Shown here: positions 17,050 to 25,997 of the stretch, in pieces | Layout: every line of letters begins with the position of its first letter | How positions within the stretch are numbered: the first letter of the stretch is position 1 | DNA from: an uncultured Lachnospiraceae bacterium | GTDB taxonomy: Bacteria > Bacillota > Clostridia > Lachnospirales > Lachnospiraceae | Length of the DNA: 64,000 nt | Assembly (NCBI GenBank): GCA_910577165.1 | Contig: CAJTLX010000010.1 | Span: 11,223 to 75,222, forward strand | Direction of reading: 5' to 3' | The notes under the pieces: generated by a model | Databases searched by the model: none | The model's input: only the letters and a program-made list of their open reading frames with translations | Told to the model about the DNA's origin: nothing | Made by a program: the position numbers and the translations under genes

Positions 17050-18720
17050 ATGAGCAAAAATTTAATTATCTTTACGGACAGCGGGGATACTCTGATCGAT
17101 GAGGGCAGCCAGGTATTTGACGGGCGGGGAATCGTTACTAAGGCAGAATTTATTCCCGGCGCGAAGGAATTTCTTACCGGACTTTACAAGGAGGGATACC
17201 GCATCGCGCTGGTTGCGGATGGGGAGTGGGAATCCTTTCAGAATGTGTACCGTGAAAATGGGTGTGGGTACTGCTTTGAGCAGTGGATTGTATCGGAGAT
17301 TGTGGGGCATGAGAAGCCGCATATAAGTATGTTTGATACAGCGATGGAAAAAATGGGACTTACCGACGCGGATAAGCCCCGCATTGTGATGATTGGAAAC
17401 AATCTAAAAAAGGATATTGCGGGGGCGAACCGCTACGGGATTACCTCGATCAGGCTTGACTGGTCGCCGCGCTATTTTCATACTGTGGAGGAGGCGGACT
17501 GGCAGCCGGATTACACAGTAAGCACGCCGGAGAAATTGAGGGAGTTGATTTACTCTCTGGAAAGGGAAAGTGAAAAGTCTGTAACAGAGTTAAAATCTGA
17601 ATTGTCGGATGAACTGCGCACCGAGACGGCGCGTAAATTAAGGCTTGTCACGAATGCCTTTACCAAGATATTGTATGAGGAGGATGAAACCTTCCTCGAA
17701 AACATGAAGAGCCATAATCTGGCGGGGGATGATATCGAAAAATACCGTTACTGGGAGTGGACGCAGGGCGTGGGACTCTTTGGACTCTGGAAACTTTTTT
17801 CCCGTGAGCGGGAAAATTCCCGTGAACAGGAAGGGAATGTGACTGCCGAAAACTATCTTGCCACAATTAAAGCCTACTATGACCGGCAAATTTTAATTGG
17901 CTTTCCGGCATTAAATATCAATACGGCGACTCCGTATCTGACCATGTCCTTTCTGGCGGAGTACACAGGGGAGGAAAAGTATTTAGAACCCTGCAAAATA
18001 GCGGCGGAAGAGATTATGGAAAAATTTCCCAGAACCGCAGAGGGGGGATTTCAGCACAAAACTTCTGACTGCTTAAATGAGCAGGAACTATGGGATGATA
18101 CCCTCTATATGACGGTTTTGTTTTTGGCAAATATGGGGCGCATTCTAAAGAATCAAAAAATGGTACAGGAAGCACAGTATCAATTTTTGCTACATGAAAA
18201 ATATCTCTGCGATCGGGTGAGCGGTCTGTGGTATCACGGCTGGACATTTAAGGAGAAAAATCATTTTGCGGGCGCGTTCTGGGGGCGCGGGAATTGTTGG
18301 ATCACCATGGCCATCCCTGAATTTCTCTCGATTGTGCCGGAGGATGGTGCGGTGAGAAGAATGTTAATTCAGAGTTTAAGGCAGCAGGTGGAGAGTCTTG
18401 CAAAATACCAGAGCGAAAACGGAATGTGGCATACTCTTGTGGATGATAAAACTTCCTATGTGGAGGCAAGTGCAACCTGTGGATTTGCCTACGGAATATT
18501 AAAGGCGGTAAAGGATGGGCTGATTGATTCTTCTTATCGCAAAATCGCAGAAAGAGCTGCTTCCGCGATTCTTGGCTGCATCTCCGGGGAGGGGGTAGTA
18601 AATCAGGTTTCCTACGGTACACCGATGGGACGGGGGGATAAAAATTTTTATAAGGAGATCCCGTTAAAGTCGATGCCTTATGGTCAGGCATTGGCGATGC
18701 TGTTTTTATCAGAACTGTAA
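17050..18720 (+). CDS. HAD-like domain fused to GH105 unsaturated rhamnogalacturonyl hydrolase
   Basis: 556 residues in two parts. Residues 1-170 are a HAD-superfamily fold: IIFTDSGDTLID (motif I), IVGHEKPHISMF (motif III Lys), IVMIGNNLKKDIAGANRYG (motif IV). Motif I reads DxGD rather than DxD, and motif IV has Asn where Asp is usual, so phosphatase activity is doubtful. Residues about 190-556 form an alpha/alpha toroid of family GH105 (YteR-like), with the catalytic ELWDDTLYMTV near residue 350 and the GRGNCW and SATCGFAYG segments; GH105 enzymes hydrate the unsaturated uronate at the end of pectin-lyase products. No signal peptide, so it is intracellular and would act on imported oligosaccharides. 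The start ATG 17050 uses AAGGAG supplied by the preceding element. Confidence 0.85.
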   Translation: MSKNLIIFTDSGDTLIDEGSQVFDGRGIVTKAEFIPGAKEFLTGLYKEGYRIALVADGEWESFQNVYRENGCGYCFEQWIVSEIVGHEKPHISMFDTAMEKMGLTDADKPRIVMIGNNLKKDIAGANRYGITSIRLDWSPRYFHTVEEADWQPDYTVSTPEKLRELIYSLERESEKSVTELKSELSDELRTETARKLRLVTNAFTKILYEEDETFLENMKSHNLAGDDIEKYRYWEWTQGVGLFGLWKLFSRERENSREQEGNVTAENYLATIKAYYDRQILIGFPALNINTATPYLTMSFLAEYTGEEKYLEPCKIAAEEIMEKFPRTAEGGFQHKTSDCLNEQELWDDTLYMTVLFLANMGRILKNQKMVQEAQYQFLLHEKYLCDRVSGLWYHGWTFKEKNHFAGAFWGRGNCWITMAIPEFLSIVPEDGAVRRMLIQSLRQQVESLAKYQSENGMWHTLVDDKTSYVEASATCGFAYGILKAVKDGLIDSSYRKIAERAASAILGCISGEGVVNQVSYGTPMGRGDKNFYKEIPLKSMPYGQALAMLFLSEL

Positions 18721-18753
18721 AAAAATGTGCAGTGAGATAATGGGGGAAAAGAT

Positions 18754-21700
18754 ATGGGGCTTGGAAGGCAGTGGGAAGAGCGGCTGAAACTATGGGATGA
18801 GGCGTTTGCCCCGAACTTGTATCAAAAAGTGGGGAGAATAGATCTTTGGGGCTTTACCACAATGGAACATATCAGCAGAGAGAGGGCGGAGGCGGAGGAT
18901 TATCAGCCGTTTGAGGAAGGGCGCGCATGGGGGAGAAAATGGGAGTATGGCTGGTTTCGTTGTCATATCACTCTGCCGGAGGAAACTCTGGACAGGAGGG
19001 TGATGTTGCGGCTTTGTGTGGCACCGGAAATGCTAGTTTATGTAAACGGAAAAGAGGCGGGTTCCATTGACTGGAGACATGAGTATGTGCAGCTTACACC
19101 CGCTGCCATAGGGGGAGAAGAATTTGAAATTTACGCCGAGGCATATGCGGGTCACGGGGCGAGATTAGAGGGGGCGGGGATCTGCCCGAGAGAGGAAAAA
19201 GTATTGCCGGAAACACCAAAATTTCAATGTCTGGTAGAAGAGAGCAGCTTTGGAATCTGGAATGAGGAGATGTTTCAGGCGTATGCGGATTACCATGTGC
19301 TGTATGAACTTTGGCGCGCGCTTCCGGAAAACAGCTTGCGCAGTATACAGATCGCACAGGCTCTAAAGGAATTTACCTTCCTGGCAGATTTTGAGCTGCC
19401 GGAACCTCTTCGGACGGAAAGCGTAAGTTTTGCAAGAAAGGTACTTGTGCCGATGCTTGCGGCAAGGAACGGCACAAGCGCGCCGGTATTTTCTGTTTTT
19501 GGTCAGTCCCATCTCGATCTGGCATGGCTGTGGACAAATAAGGAGACAAAGCGCAAATCGGCGAGAACTTATGCGAATCAGGTAGCACTGATGGAGCGAT
19601 ATCCTGATTACCGCTTTCTTTTGTGCGAGCCGCCCATCCTGGAAAATTTAAAAAATTATTACCCGGATTTATACCGGAGGGTAAAAGAGTTTGTGGCGCG
19701 GGGAAATTTTATTCCTGACGGTGCGATGTGGGTGGAGGGGGATACCAATATGGCGGGCGGGGAAAGTCTGATCCGCCAGTTTGTATATGGGAAAAAATGG
19801 TTTTTACAGGAATTTGGCGTGGACAGCAAAGTAGCGTGGATGCCGGATACTTTTGGCTATACTGGCGCGTTGCCGCAGATAATGAAGGGCTGTAGAGTGG
19901 ATTATTTTGCGACACAAAAATTGCTTCGCGCAGATCCTGAGAGTGAACCCTTCCCCTACAATCTGTTTTGGTGGGAGGGGATTGACGGAAGTAAGGTTTT
20001 GGCGCATCTTTTTAAGGAAAATAACGCTGTGTTTTCGCCCGCCAGGATGGTGCAGCGGTGGGAGGAGGACAGGAATCAAAAAGAGGGAATTTCCGGGATG
20101 CTCTTCCCGTTTGGCTATGGGGACGGGGGCGGCGGTCCGACCGAGATAATGGTGGAAATGTTAAACCGGTGCGGCGACTTGCAGGGCGCGCCGAGAACAA
20201 AGATCGAGGGACCGGAAGAATATTTTAGGAGAGTGGGCGAGCAGCCGATAGACAATACCTATTACGGGGAGCTTTATCTTGCGTGGCACAGGGGAACTTA
20301 CACGGCGCAGGCACGGATAAAAAAGAAGGCGCGCCAGGCGGAGGCGGCACTTCGCCAGACGGATTTTCTTGCGGGACTTTTAAGGCTTTTAGAAAAACCA
20401 CCGCGGGACGCACTGACACAAAAAGAGGAAGGGATGGATGAATACCTGGAAGCTTTGTGGAAGGAGCTTTTATTTTGCGAGTTTCACGATATCCTGCCGG
20501 GAACCTCTATCCGAAGGGTCAATGAAGAAGCGGAAAAATCTTTGGATAAAGTGCGGCGGGAGGCATTTTCACTCGCGGATTCGCTTCTTGCAAAGATCGC
20601 GGGGGAGGGGGCGGTATTTAATTCGCTAAGCTGGTCAAGAGAATACGGGGGACTTCTTCTTCCCCCCTGTGGATTTGTAAAAAAGACTAGGGGAGGGAAA
20701 CCCAAAAAAAGGGAGGGAACCATTCGCGCTATTCTGGAAGAAAATGGAAAGAAAGTGATTATAGAAAGCGAGGATTATCGTGCCGTTGTGGATGGTCTTG
20801 GCAGAATTCTAAGTCTTTGTGACCGGGAAACCGGGTATGAATATGTTACAGGCGCACTTAATGAACTTTGTATGTACCGGGATATAAATGTTGATTACGA
20901 TGCCTGGGAGATCGGCAGGATGTATGAGGCAGTTCCTGTTAAATTAAAGGGGGAGGGAAAACTTTATCTTCGCTGTGAGCCGGATGGGGTTCATATGGAT
21001 ATCCATAGGGAGGAAGCATATTTTACCTGGCAGCAGGAAATTATTTTTCTGGAAGGAAGCCGCAGGATCGAGTTTAAGACAAAGGTGGATTGGCGAGAAC
21101 GGCATAAACTGTTAAAGGTGGTATTTCCGACAACGGTATACACAAAAGAAGTGATGGAGGAAATACAGTTTGGCTACCTAAAACGCCCAACTCACCGCTC
21201 AAGGCGGTATGAAAAAGATCGGTATGAAACCTGCCACCATCGCTATGCTGCACTTTCCGACGGGAAGAATGGTTTTGCGGTGCTAAATAACTGCAAATAT
21301 GGTATTTCCGCAAAGGACAGCACTCTGGCACTAACACTTTTGCGTGCGCCGGTAAAGCCGGACGAAGAAGCGGATCAGGGACAGCATGAATTTACCTACG
21401 CATTATATTTGTTTGCGGGACCATTTACAGAGAGTGATGTGGTGCGCGAGGCATATGAACTTAATCTGCCCGTGCAGATCGCGGACGGAGTTTCAAAATC
21501 AAATGAAACGACAAGTTATTTTTCCATCGATCAGAAAAATATTATTTTAGAAACCTTAAAGCCCGCGATGGAAGAAAAAAACGGTGCGGTGGCACGTCTG
21601 TATGAGTCCATGGGAAGCGCAGTTGAGTGCAATTTGTTTGTGCCGCCCTCGGTAAGGGAAGTATGGCTGTGCAATATGCTTGAGGAGAGGCAGGAGCGGG

Positions 21701-21774
21701 TGTTGCTTATAGGCAGGAGGGTTCAGCTTAAATTTCATTCTTTTGAAATTAAAACCCTGTTGCTTGTTGTGTAA
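18754..21774 (+). CDS. GH38 alpha-mannosidase
   Basis: A 1006-residue cytoplasmic alpha-mannosidase of family GH38, which releases terminal alpha-mannose by a retaining mechanism with a zinc ion. Seen: an N-terminal jelly-roll-like region; the metal site SHLDLAWLWTNKET (His and Asp ligands, about residue 250); GDTNMAGGESLIRQF; the nucleophile Asp in WMPDTFGYTGALPQ near residue 364; FHDILPGTSIRRVNEE near 575 for the third metal ligand; and C-terminal beta-sandwich domains. No signal peptide. GGGGGAAAAGAT lies before ATG 18754, 33 bp after the HAD-GH105 stop, so the two are probably cotranscribed. Together they suggest use of imported plant or host glycan fragments. Confidence 0.93.
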   Translation: MGLGRQWEERLKLWDEAFAPNLYQKVGRIDLWGFTTMEHISRERAEAEDYQPFEEGRAWGRKWEYGWFRCHITLPEETLDRRVMLRLCVAPEMLVYVNGKEAGSIDWRHEYVQLTPAAIGGEEFEIYAEAYAGHGARLEGAGICPREEKVLPETPKFQCLVEESSFGIWNEEMFQAYADYHVLYELWRALPENSLRSIQIAQALKEFTFLADFELPEPLRTESVSFARKVLVPMLAARNGTSAPVFSVFGQSHLDLAWLWTNKETKRKSARTYANQVALMERYPDYRFLLCEPPILENLKNYYPDLYRRVKEFVARGNFIPDGAMWVEGDTNMAGGESLIRQFVYGKKWFLQEFGVDSKVAWMPDTFGYTGALPQIMKGCRVDYFATQKLLRADPESEPFPYNLFWWEGIDGSKVLAHLFKENNAVFSPARMVQRWEEDRNQKEGISGMLFPFGYGDGGGGPTEIMVEMLNRCGDLQGAPRTKIEGPEEYFRRVGEQPIDNTYYGELYLAWHRGTYTAQARIKKKARQAEAALRQTDFLAGLLRLLEKPPRDALTQKEEGMDEYLEALWKELLFCEFHDILPGTSIRRVNEEAEKSLDKVRREAFSLADSLLAKIAGEGAVFNSLSWSREYGGLLLPPCGFVKKTRGGKPKKREGTIRAILEENGKKVIIESEDYRAVVDGLGRILSLCDRETGYEYVTGALNELCMYRDINVDYDAWEIGRMYEAVPVKLKGEGKLYLRCEPDGVHMDIHREEAYFTWQQEIIFLEGSRRIEFKTKVDWRERHKLLKVVFPTTVYTKEVMEEIQFGYLKRPTHRSRRYEKDRYETCHHRYAALSDGKNGFAVLNNCKYGISAKDSTLALTLLRAPVKPDEEADQGQHEFTYALYLFAGPFTESDVVREAYELNLPVQIADGVSKSNETTSYFSIDQKNIILETLKPAMEEKNGAVARLYESMGSAVECNLFVPPSVREVWLCNMLEERQERVLLIGRRVQLKFHSFEIKTLLLVV

Positions 21775-21800
21775 ATCTTTATTCTAAAATAGTAAAGATT
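21774..21800 (+). other. Small hairpin after the mannosidase gene
   Basis: AATCTTTA (21774-21781) pairs with TAAAGATT (21793-21800). It overlaps the GH38 stop region and lacks a T-run; weak terminator or 3' stabiliser at most. Confidence 0.35.
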
Positions 21801-21826
21801 ATATTAAAAAATAAGGGGGAATCATT

Positions 21827-22135
21827 ATGGCAGCAGTTCTTTTTATTTTATCGCTGGGAGCGTTTGTGATAAGCGTTCGTTCATTTAAGCAAAAGGGATT
21901 TTTATTTAATAATGCATATCTGTATGCTTCGAAGCAGGAGCGCGATACGATGGATAAAAGCAAACATTATCGCCAGTCCGCCATTATATTTTTGCTGGCA
22001 GGAATTGTATTTTTACTGAGCGCGGCGGCAGAACTATTTGGTGCTGAATGGCTATATTATCTTGTGATAGGCATTGTTATTCCTGCCATTATTTATGCAG
22101 TATTTTCCAGCATAAGAATTGAAACGGGGAAATAG
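21827..22135 (+). CDS. Small membrane protein, DUF3784-like
   Basis: A 102-residue integral membrane protein with three hydrophobic segments: about residues 2-18, 50-66 and 72-92. The segment GFLFNNAYLYASKQERDTMDKSKHYRQS between TM1 and TM2 is the hallmark of the DUF3784 family as I remember it. Function unknown. AGGGGGAATCATT before ATG 21827 is a good ribosome binding site. Odd: its last 30 bases recur 70 bp downstream as a non-coding copy. Confidence 0.7.
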   Translation: MAAVLFILSLGAFVISVRSFKQKGFLFNNAYLYASKQERDTMDKSKHYRQSAIIFLLAGIVFLLSAAAELFGAEWLYYLVIGIVIPAIIYAVFSSIRIETGK

Positions 22136-22201
22136 ACCATCTCCAAGTAAGATTTTCTATGATTTAAGTGTATTTTCCAGCATAGGAATTGAAACGAGGA
22201 G
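22100..22201 (+). repeat. 31-bp direct repeat, 70-bp period
   Basis: GTATTTTCCAGCATARGAAT followed by TGAAACGRGGA occurs at 22100-22130 (inside the 3' end of the DUF3784-like gene) and again at 22170-22200, with two differences. The second copy is non-coding and lies just before the next gene. Confidence 0.8.
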
Positions 22202-22255
22202 AAAGGATGTTTAACTTGATCAGAATGCCGCTTGCACGGCAGAAAGAGGAATAGG

Positions 22256-24043
22256 ATGGAACAGCATTATAGAAAAATCGTTAAGGATACGGAGCAGCGG
22301 GTGATCGCGGCAATGCAGTGCCAGATTATGGAGCCTGCAAATTCCCGCTACGGGGGGTTTCGGGATGGGACGGGAATTGTGCAGGCAAAATATGCAATCT
22401 ATCAGGTCGCGCCAATGATTGCGGTATACTGCTGTCCGGACAGCACATTTTATTGGAATGAAAAAATCTATGCCCGGATTCTCTTAGGGCTTGACTATAT
22501 CCGGAGCGTGCAGCATGAAAACGGACTGTTTGACTATATTACCTGCAATTTCTTTTCCGCACCGGACACAGCATTCTGCTTAAAAAAGCTGCTGCCGATA
22601 TATCAATATCTGCGGGGAAAAATAAGTAAGGATTCTTATGAGATCGCAACGGGAAATTTAAAAGTTTCTGGGGAGCAATGGGATTTTGGCAAAACCATTA
22701 CTTGGGATAAGGAAAATTTTGGTAAAACTACTGCCGAAAATCAGGAAAACTTTGGAAAAATCACTGCCGGGGAGCAGGAGATCCACAAGCGTTTGGAGAA
22801 GATAATCGAGGACGGTGCGAATGGAATGCTTCTTGGCGGGTTTCACACGCCAAACCACCGATGGGCGATCGCATCCATCCTGATGGCGTGCAGCCGTTAT
22901 TTTGACAGTGAGCGGATGGAGGAAGCCGCATATACCTATCTGAAAGAGGGAATTGACTGCAATGCAGACGGCGAGTACTCGGAGAAATCTGCGGGGAATT
23001 ACAACCGGATCAACAATGATGCGATGATGCTTTTATCGGAAGTTACGGGGGATAATTCCTACGAGCAGAATGTTCTTCGCAACCTTTTTATGATGCTAAA
23101 TTATATCGAGCCGGACGGCAGTATATTTACTGCCAATTCCACGCGGTTTGACAAGGATTTATTGATTTACCCTACGGATTATTATATGGAATATCTGCGG
23201 ATGGGAATAAAGTATAATATCCCGGAATTTCTTAAAATGTGCAATTCTATCTTCACATTTGTGGATGAAAAGCGTATTGACGCACCGGATTGTCTGATCT
23301 GGTTTATGCTTTCTCCAAAGTACCGCGAATTTGAATATGGGGAACAATATCTGTTTGAGGATTACCATGCATTTTATCAGGAGTCCGGGATTGCGCGCTG
23401 CAAAAACGGGCGATATACCTACACGGTAATGAACGGGAAATCAAATTTCTTCTATCTGCACAATGGGACGATAAAACTTGAGGTCAAGGTCTGTGGAAGT
23501 TTCTGTGAACACAGAGCATTTAAGAGCGAGGAGATGGAGAAGATTTCTGACGGAAAGTATCATCTGCGCCAGGTAATGCGGGGGTGGTATTATCTTCCAT
23601 TTGAGGAGGCACCGGAAACAAGTGATTGGTGGAAGATGGACAATTCTTCCCGCAAAAAAAGATTGGGACCCGATATGCAGATCGATGTATGGGTCAGGGA
23701 GGGGGAGAATGGTGTTTGTCTGCGCATAAAAACCTCCGGGGTATCGAGCGCGCCATGGAGAATTGAACTGGCGTTTTCCGGCGTAAATTTCCTGACAAGC
23801 AAGCAGATAGATCTCCCTCTTTCCGGCAGTGAAGTGCTGGTCGTAAAAGAGGGGGAAGTCGAGGTGACAAATGGTTTGGATACTCTTGTGATTGGACCAT
23901 GCTTTGGCGAGCATCACTTTATCGAGGGCAAGGAGGACAGCGAAAAAAAGACTGCTGGGGCATTCACGCTCTATCTTACGGATTATACGGAATTTGACCG
24001 GGAAATTTATATTCGGAATAAACGGAGTGAGATAAAATGGTGA
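22256..24043 (+). CDS. Probable alpha/alpha-toroid carbohydrate-active protein, family unassigned
   Basis: 595 residues, no signal peptide. The first 350 residues look like a helical toroid with aromatic-rich helices (for example GGFHTPNHRWAIASILMACSRYF, AGNYNRINNDAMMLLSE, YPTDYYMEYLRMGIKYN). The rest is beta-rich (SNFFYLHNGTIKLEVKVCGSF, then a sandwich), an arrangement found in heparinase II/III-like lyases and some toroid glycoside hydrolases. I cannot assign a family or catalytic residues. ATG 22256 follows AGAGGAATAGG; an in-frame TTG at 22232 lacks a ribosome binding site. Odd: around residues 141-171 there are three tandem 10-11 residue units (FGKTITWDKEN, FGKTTAENQEN, FGKITAGEQE) between the helices, probably a recent expansion. 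Its place after GH105 and GH38 fits glycan breakdown. Confidence 0.6.
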   Translation: MEQHYRKIVKDTEQRVIAAMQCQIMEPANSRYGGFRDGTGIVQAKYAIYQVAPMIAVYCCPDSTFYWNEKIYARILLGLDYIRSVQHENGLFDYITCNFFSAPDTAFCLKKLLPIYQYLRGKISKDSYEIATGNLKVSGEQWDFGKTITWDKENFGKTTAENQENFGKITAGEQEIHKRLEKIIEDGANGMLLGGFHTPNHRWAIASILMACSRYFDSERMEEAAYTYLKEGIDCNADGEYSEKSAGNYNRINNDAMMLLSEVTGDNSYEQNVLRNLFMMLNYIEPDGSIFTANSTRFDKDLLIYPTDYYMEYLRMGIKYNIPEFLKMCNSIFTFVDEKRIDAPDCLIWFMLSPKYREFEYGEQYLFEDYHAFYQESGIARCKNGRYTYTVMNGKSNFFYLHNGTIKLEVKVCGSFCEHRAFKSEEMEKISDGKYHLRQVMRGWYYLPFEEAPETSDWWKMDNSSRKKRLGPDMQIDVWVREGENGVCLRIKTSGVSSAPWRIELAFSGVNFLTSKQIDLPLSGSEVLVVKEGEVEVTNGLDTLVIGPCFGEHHFIEGKEDSEKKTAGAFTLYLTDYTEFDREIYIRNKRSEIKW

Positions 24044-24107
24044 AAAATGTAAAAATAAGAAATAAATATCTCAAGAAATAAATATCTATAGATACAGTAG
24101 TGATATA

Positions 24108-24146
24108 CTCCCACCGCCTATGTTTCATATAGAGGTGGGGGTCTTT
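24108..24146 (+). terminator. Probable terminator after the toroid gene
   Basis: CTCCCACC (24108-24115) pairs with GGTGGGGG (24134-24141) with one G-U; an inner CTAT/ATAG extends it. A short TCTTT follows. It lies 65 bp after the stop. Confidence 0.6.
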
Positions 24147-24205
24147 AAGAGAGGTTAAATCAGTTAAATAAAGGTTGGAGCCTTTAAGAGAGGTTAAATC
24201 AGTTA
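24143..24205 (+). repeat. 24-bp perfect direct repeat, 39-bp period
   Basis: CTTTAAGAGAGGTTAAATCA followed by GTTA occurs at 24143-24166 and again at 24182-24205 without change. The two copies lie between the terminator of the toroid gene and the ribosome binding site of the HEAT-repeat gene. Confidence 0.85.
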
Positions 24206-24225
24206 GATAGTGGAGGGATAAAATT

Positions 24226-25803
24226 TTGTTGGAAAGGGAAAAATTAAGATTTTTAGCGTATATCCGCGAAACTGTGTTGCCGGAACTAAAAAAAGGGAAC
24301 GCAATTTACGGGAATATCGCACAGCGCGTTTTCCTTCAATTGCCAGAAGAACAAGAATTGCAGACAGAGATTGCAGCGGCATATGAGGAAATACTTAAAA
24401 GGATCTCTGCCAAAAAACTAATTCGTCTGTCGGAAGAATACCGCAACCGCTATGGGGAATGGTATGTCGAAGATGACGCGGCGGATTGGTGGTACAATAA
24501 GCCCCAAAAAGAGGATTATCCGCATTTGACGGTGAGTCAGTATAATGCAGTACTAAAATTTGGCACATTTCTTGAAGATGGCTATGATCGGCAATGGTGT
24601 ATGGAAGAGTTGGATGGTGCGTCGGATACGCTCCCCTTCTTTTTTCTGCGCTTAAATGATTGGGTGGGAGAGATCCGAAAAAGTGCATTTGTACTGTCCG
24701 AAAAGAGGCTTTGGCAGTGCGGCGCGGACGAATTCTTTTTTGCACTGCCAAGCCTAGAGAAAGTTATTGCTTCTAAAAGGCGGGACGAAGTGCAGATAAA
24801 GCGGCTCTCGGCGCAGGTACTTTCCCGCGCATTTAAAATTTTTGAGGAAATGTCTGAGGAACTAATTATTGCGCGGCTGCCGTACTATGGAGTAAATGTT
24901 AAAAATGCGATCTATCGCCTTTTTCGAGCGAAAAAGATCCTCTCACTTTCTGTGATGGAACAGCTTCTTGCCGCGGAGTGGACGGGGTATGGAAAGAAAT
25001 TATTGCTTGAGGGAATTTTTTCCCATTATGGATATGAGAAAGAGCGGGTGGAGCATTACCTTGCCTCGCGCAGTACCCTAGTGCGCTACCGGGCATTGTG
25101 GTTTCGCTATCAGAATGAGGGGACTGCCTGGGAGGGACTTGAAGAGATGCTTCTTGACCGCTCACAGCGGATTCGCAGGGACGCGGGTTATCTCCTCCAA
25201 AAACATCAAAATTTTAAGGTGTTAGATTATTATTTGGAAAAATTGCAGCGGGGAGTATCGGAAACTGTGCTGCTTGGGATCGGCGAATATGGAACAAAAA
25301 AGGAAATCGGAATGATTGAGCCATTTCTTGCGGAGAGGGGCAATCGTCTGGCAAGGGCAGCATTAGTTTCTTACGGGCGGCTGGCGGCGGAGCAAGGGGA
25401 AAAAATCTATTGGAAATTTTTGTTTGACGATCGCAGTTCCATTGCAAAGGTAGCATACCGCCTGATAATAAAAAACCGGATACATTATGGCGCGGGTGAA
25501 CTTTATTCTCTGTTTCGTGAGCATCACCAACCGGTGATCAAAAAATATCTTCTCCGGCTTCTTTTTTGTGAGCCGTCCTGGGAGCGGCTTCCCTACCTCC
25601 TTCTTTTGTATGCGGATGAAAGATTGTCTGAGGAGGAGAGAGGGAAAATGTATTTTGGGATTAAAAACCTCTCTGTCTATGCGGTTATTTCCAGGCAGCA
25701 GGAACAGAAAATCTTTGAGATCTTAGAGCGCGGGGGAGAGAAATTTCCAGAGGAGTTAAGGGAGAAAATCCTGTTTGAACTGGCACATATAGCGAAAAAA
25801 TAA
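24226..25803 (+). CDS. HEAT-repeat-like protein of unknown function
   Basis: 525 residues, strongly helical, cytoplasmic, no signal peptide. From about residue 140 it shows repeated pairs of amphipathic helices with HEAT/armadillo character (for example STLVRYRALWFRY, SQRIRRDAGYLLQKH, NRLARAALVSYGRLA, SSIAKVAYRLIIKN). Such solenoids are scaffolds for protein or nucleic-acid binding. No catalytic motif is seen. The start is TTG 24226 with TGGAGGG 8 nt upstream; the next start is TTG 24229. The stop overlaps an ATG (TAATG) that opens a 26-codon reading frame. Confidence 0.6.
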   Translation: MLEREKLRFLAYIRETVLPELKKGNAIYGNIAQRVFLQLPEEQELQTEIAAAYEEILKRISAKKLIRLSEEYRNRYGEWYVEDDAADWWYNKPQKEDYPHLTVSQYNAVLKFGTFLEDGYDRQWCMEELDGASDTLPFFFLRLNDWVGEIRKSAFVLSEKRLWQCGADEFFFALPSLEKVIASKRRDEVQIKRLSAQVLSRAFKIFEEMSEELIIARLPYYGVNVKNAIYRLFRAKKILSLSVMEQLLAAEWTGYGKKLLLEGIFSHYGYEKERVEHYLASRSTLVRYRALWFRYQNEGTAWEGLEEMLLDRSQRIRRDAGYLLQKHQNFKVLDYYLEKLQRGVSETVLLGIGEYGTKKEIGMIEPFLAERGNRLARAALVSYGRLAAEQGEKIYWKFLFDDRSSIAKVAYRLIIKNRIHYGAGELYSLFREHHQPVIKKYLLRLLFCEPSWERLPYLLLLYADERLSEEERGKMYFGIKNLSVYAVISRQQEQKIFEILERGGEKFPEELREKILFELAHIAKK

Positions 25804-25883
25804 TGGGAAATTACACTTTTGCAGATACAGTAAAGTCCGGGATCTACAAAGATCTGGAAATTGATTTTACAAAGATTGGATAA
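25803..25883 (+). CDS. Possible 26-residue coupled micro-ORF or gene remnant
   Basis: ATG at 25803 overlaps the HEAT-gene stop (TAATG), which favours coupled translation. The product starts MGNYTFADTVKSG and ends DFTKIG. It resembles the beginning of a longer soluble protein, so a truncated remnant is as likely as a functional small protein. No domain recognised. Confidence 0.3.
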   Translation: MGNYTFADTVKSGIYKDLEIDFTKIG

Positions 25884-25906
25884 GGGGCGGAATTTTGAAA
25901 TTTTGA

Positions 25907-25935
25907 TTGACAGGAAATTGCGGCGTTACTATAAT
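25907..25935 (+). promoter_or_regulatory. Consensus sigma-A promoter for the aminotransferase
   Basis: TTGACA (25907-25912), 17 nt, TATAAT (25930-25935): a perfect match to the consensus. The start would be near 25942, giving a 55-nt leader before ATG 25998. Confidence 0.9.
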
Positions 25936-25997
25936 ATAGCTGAGAAAAGTTCAAGGATCAAGGTGGACGATTAAAAAGCGCGGAAGGGAGAAGCGAT

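Noticed and set aside
22100..22201. CRISPR-like repeat with ATTGAAAC end
   Set aside because: Only two copies; the first is coding for the end of the DUF3784-like protein; no cas gene in the window.
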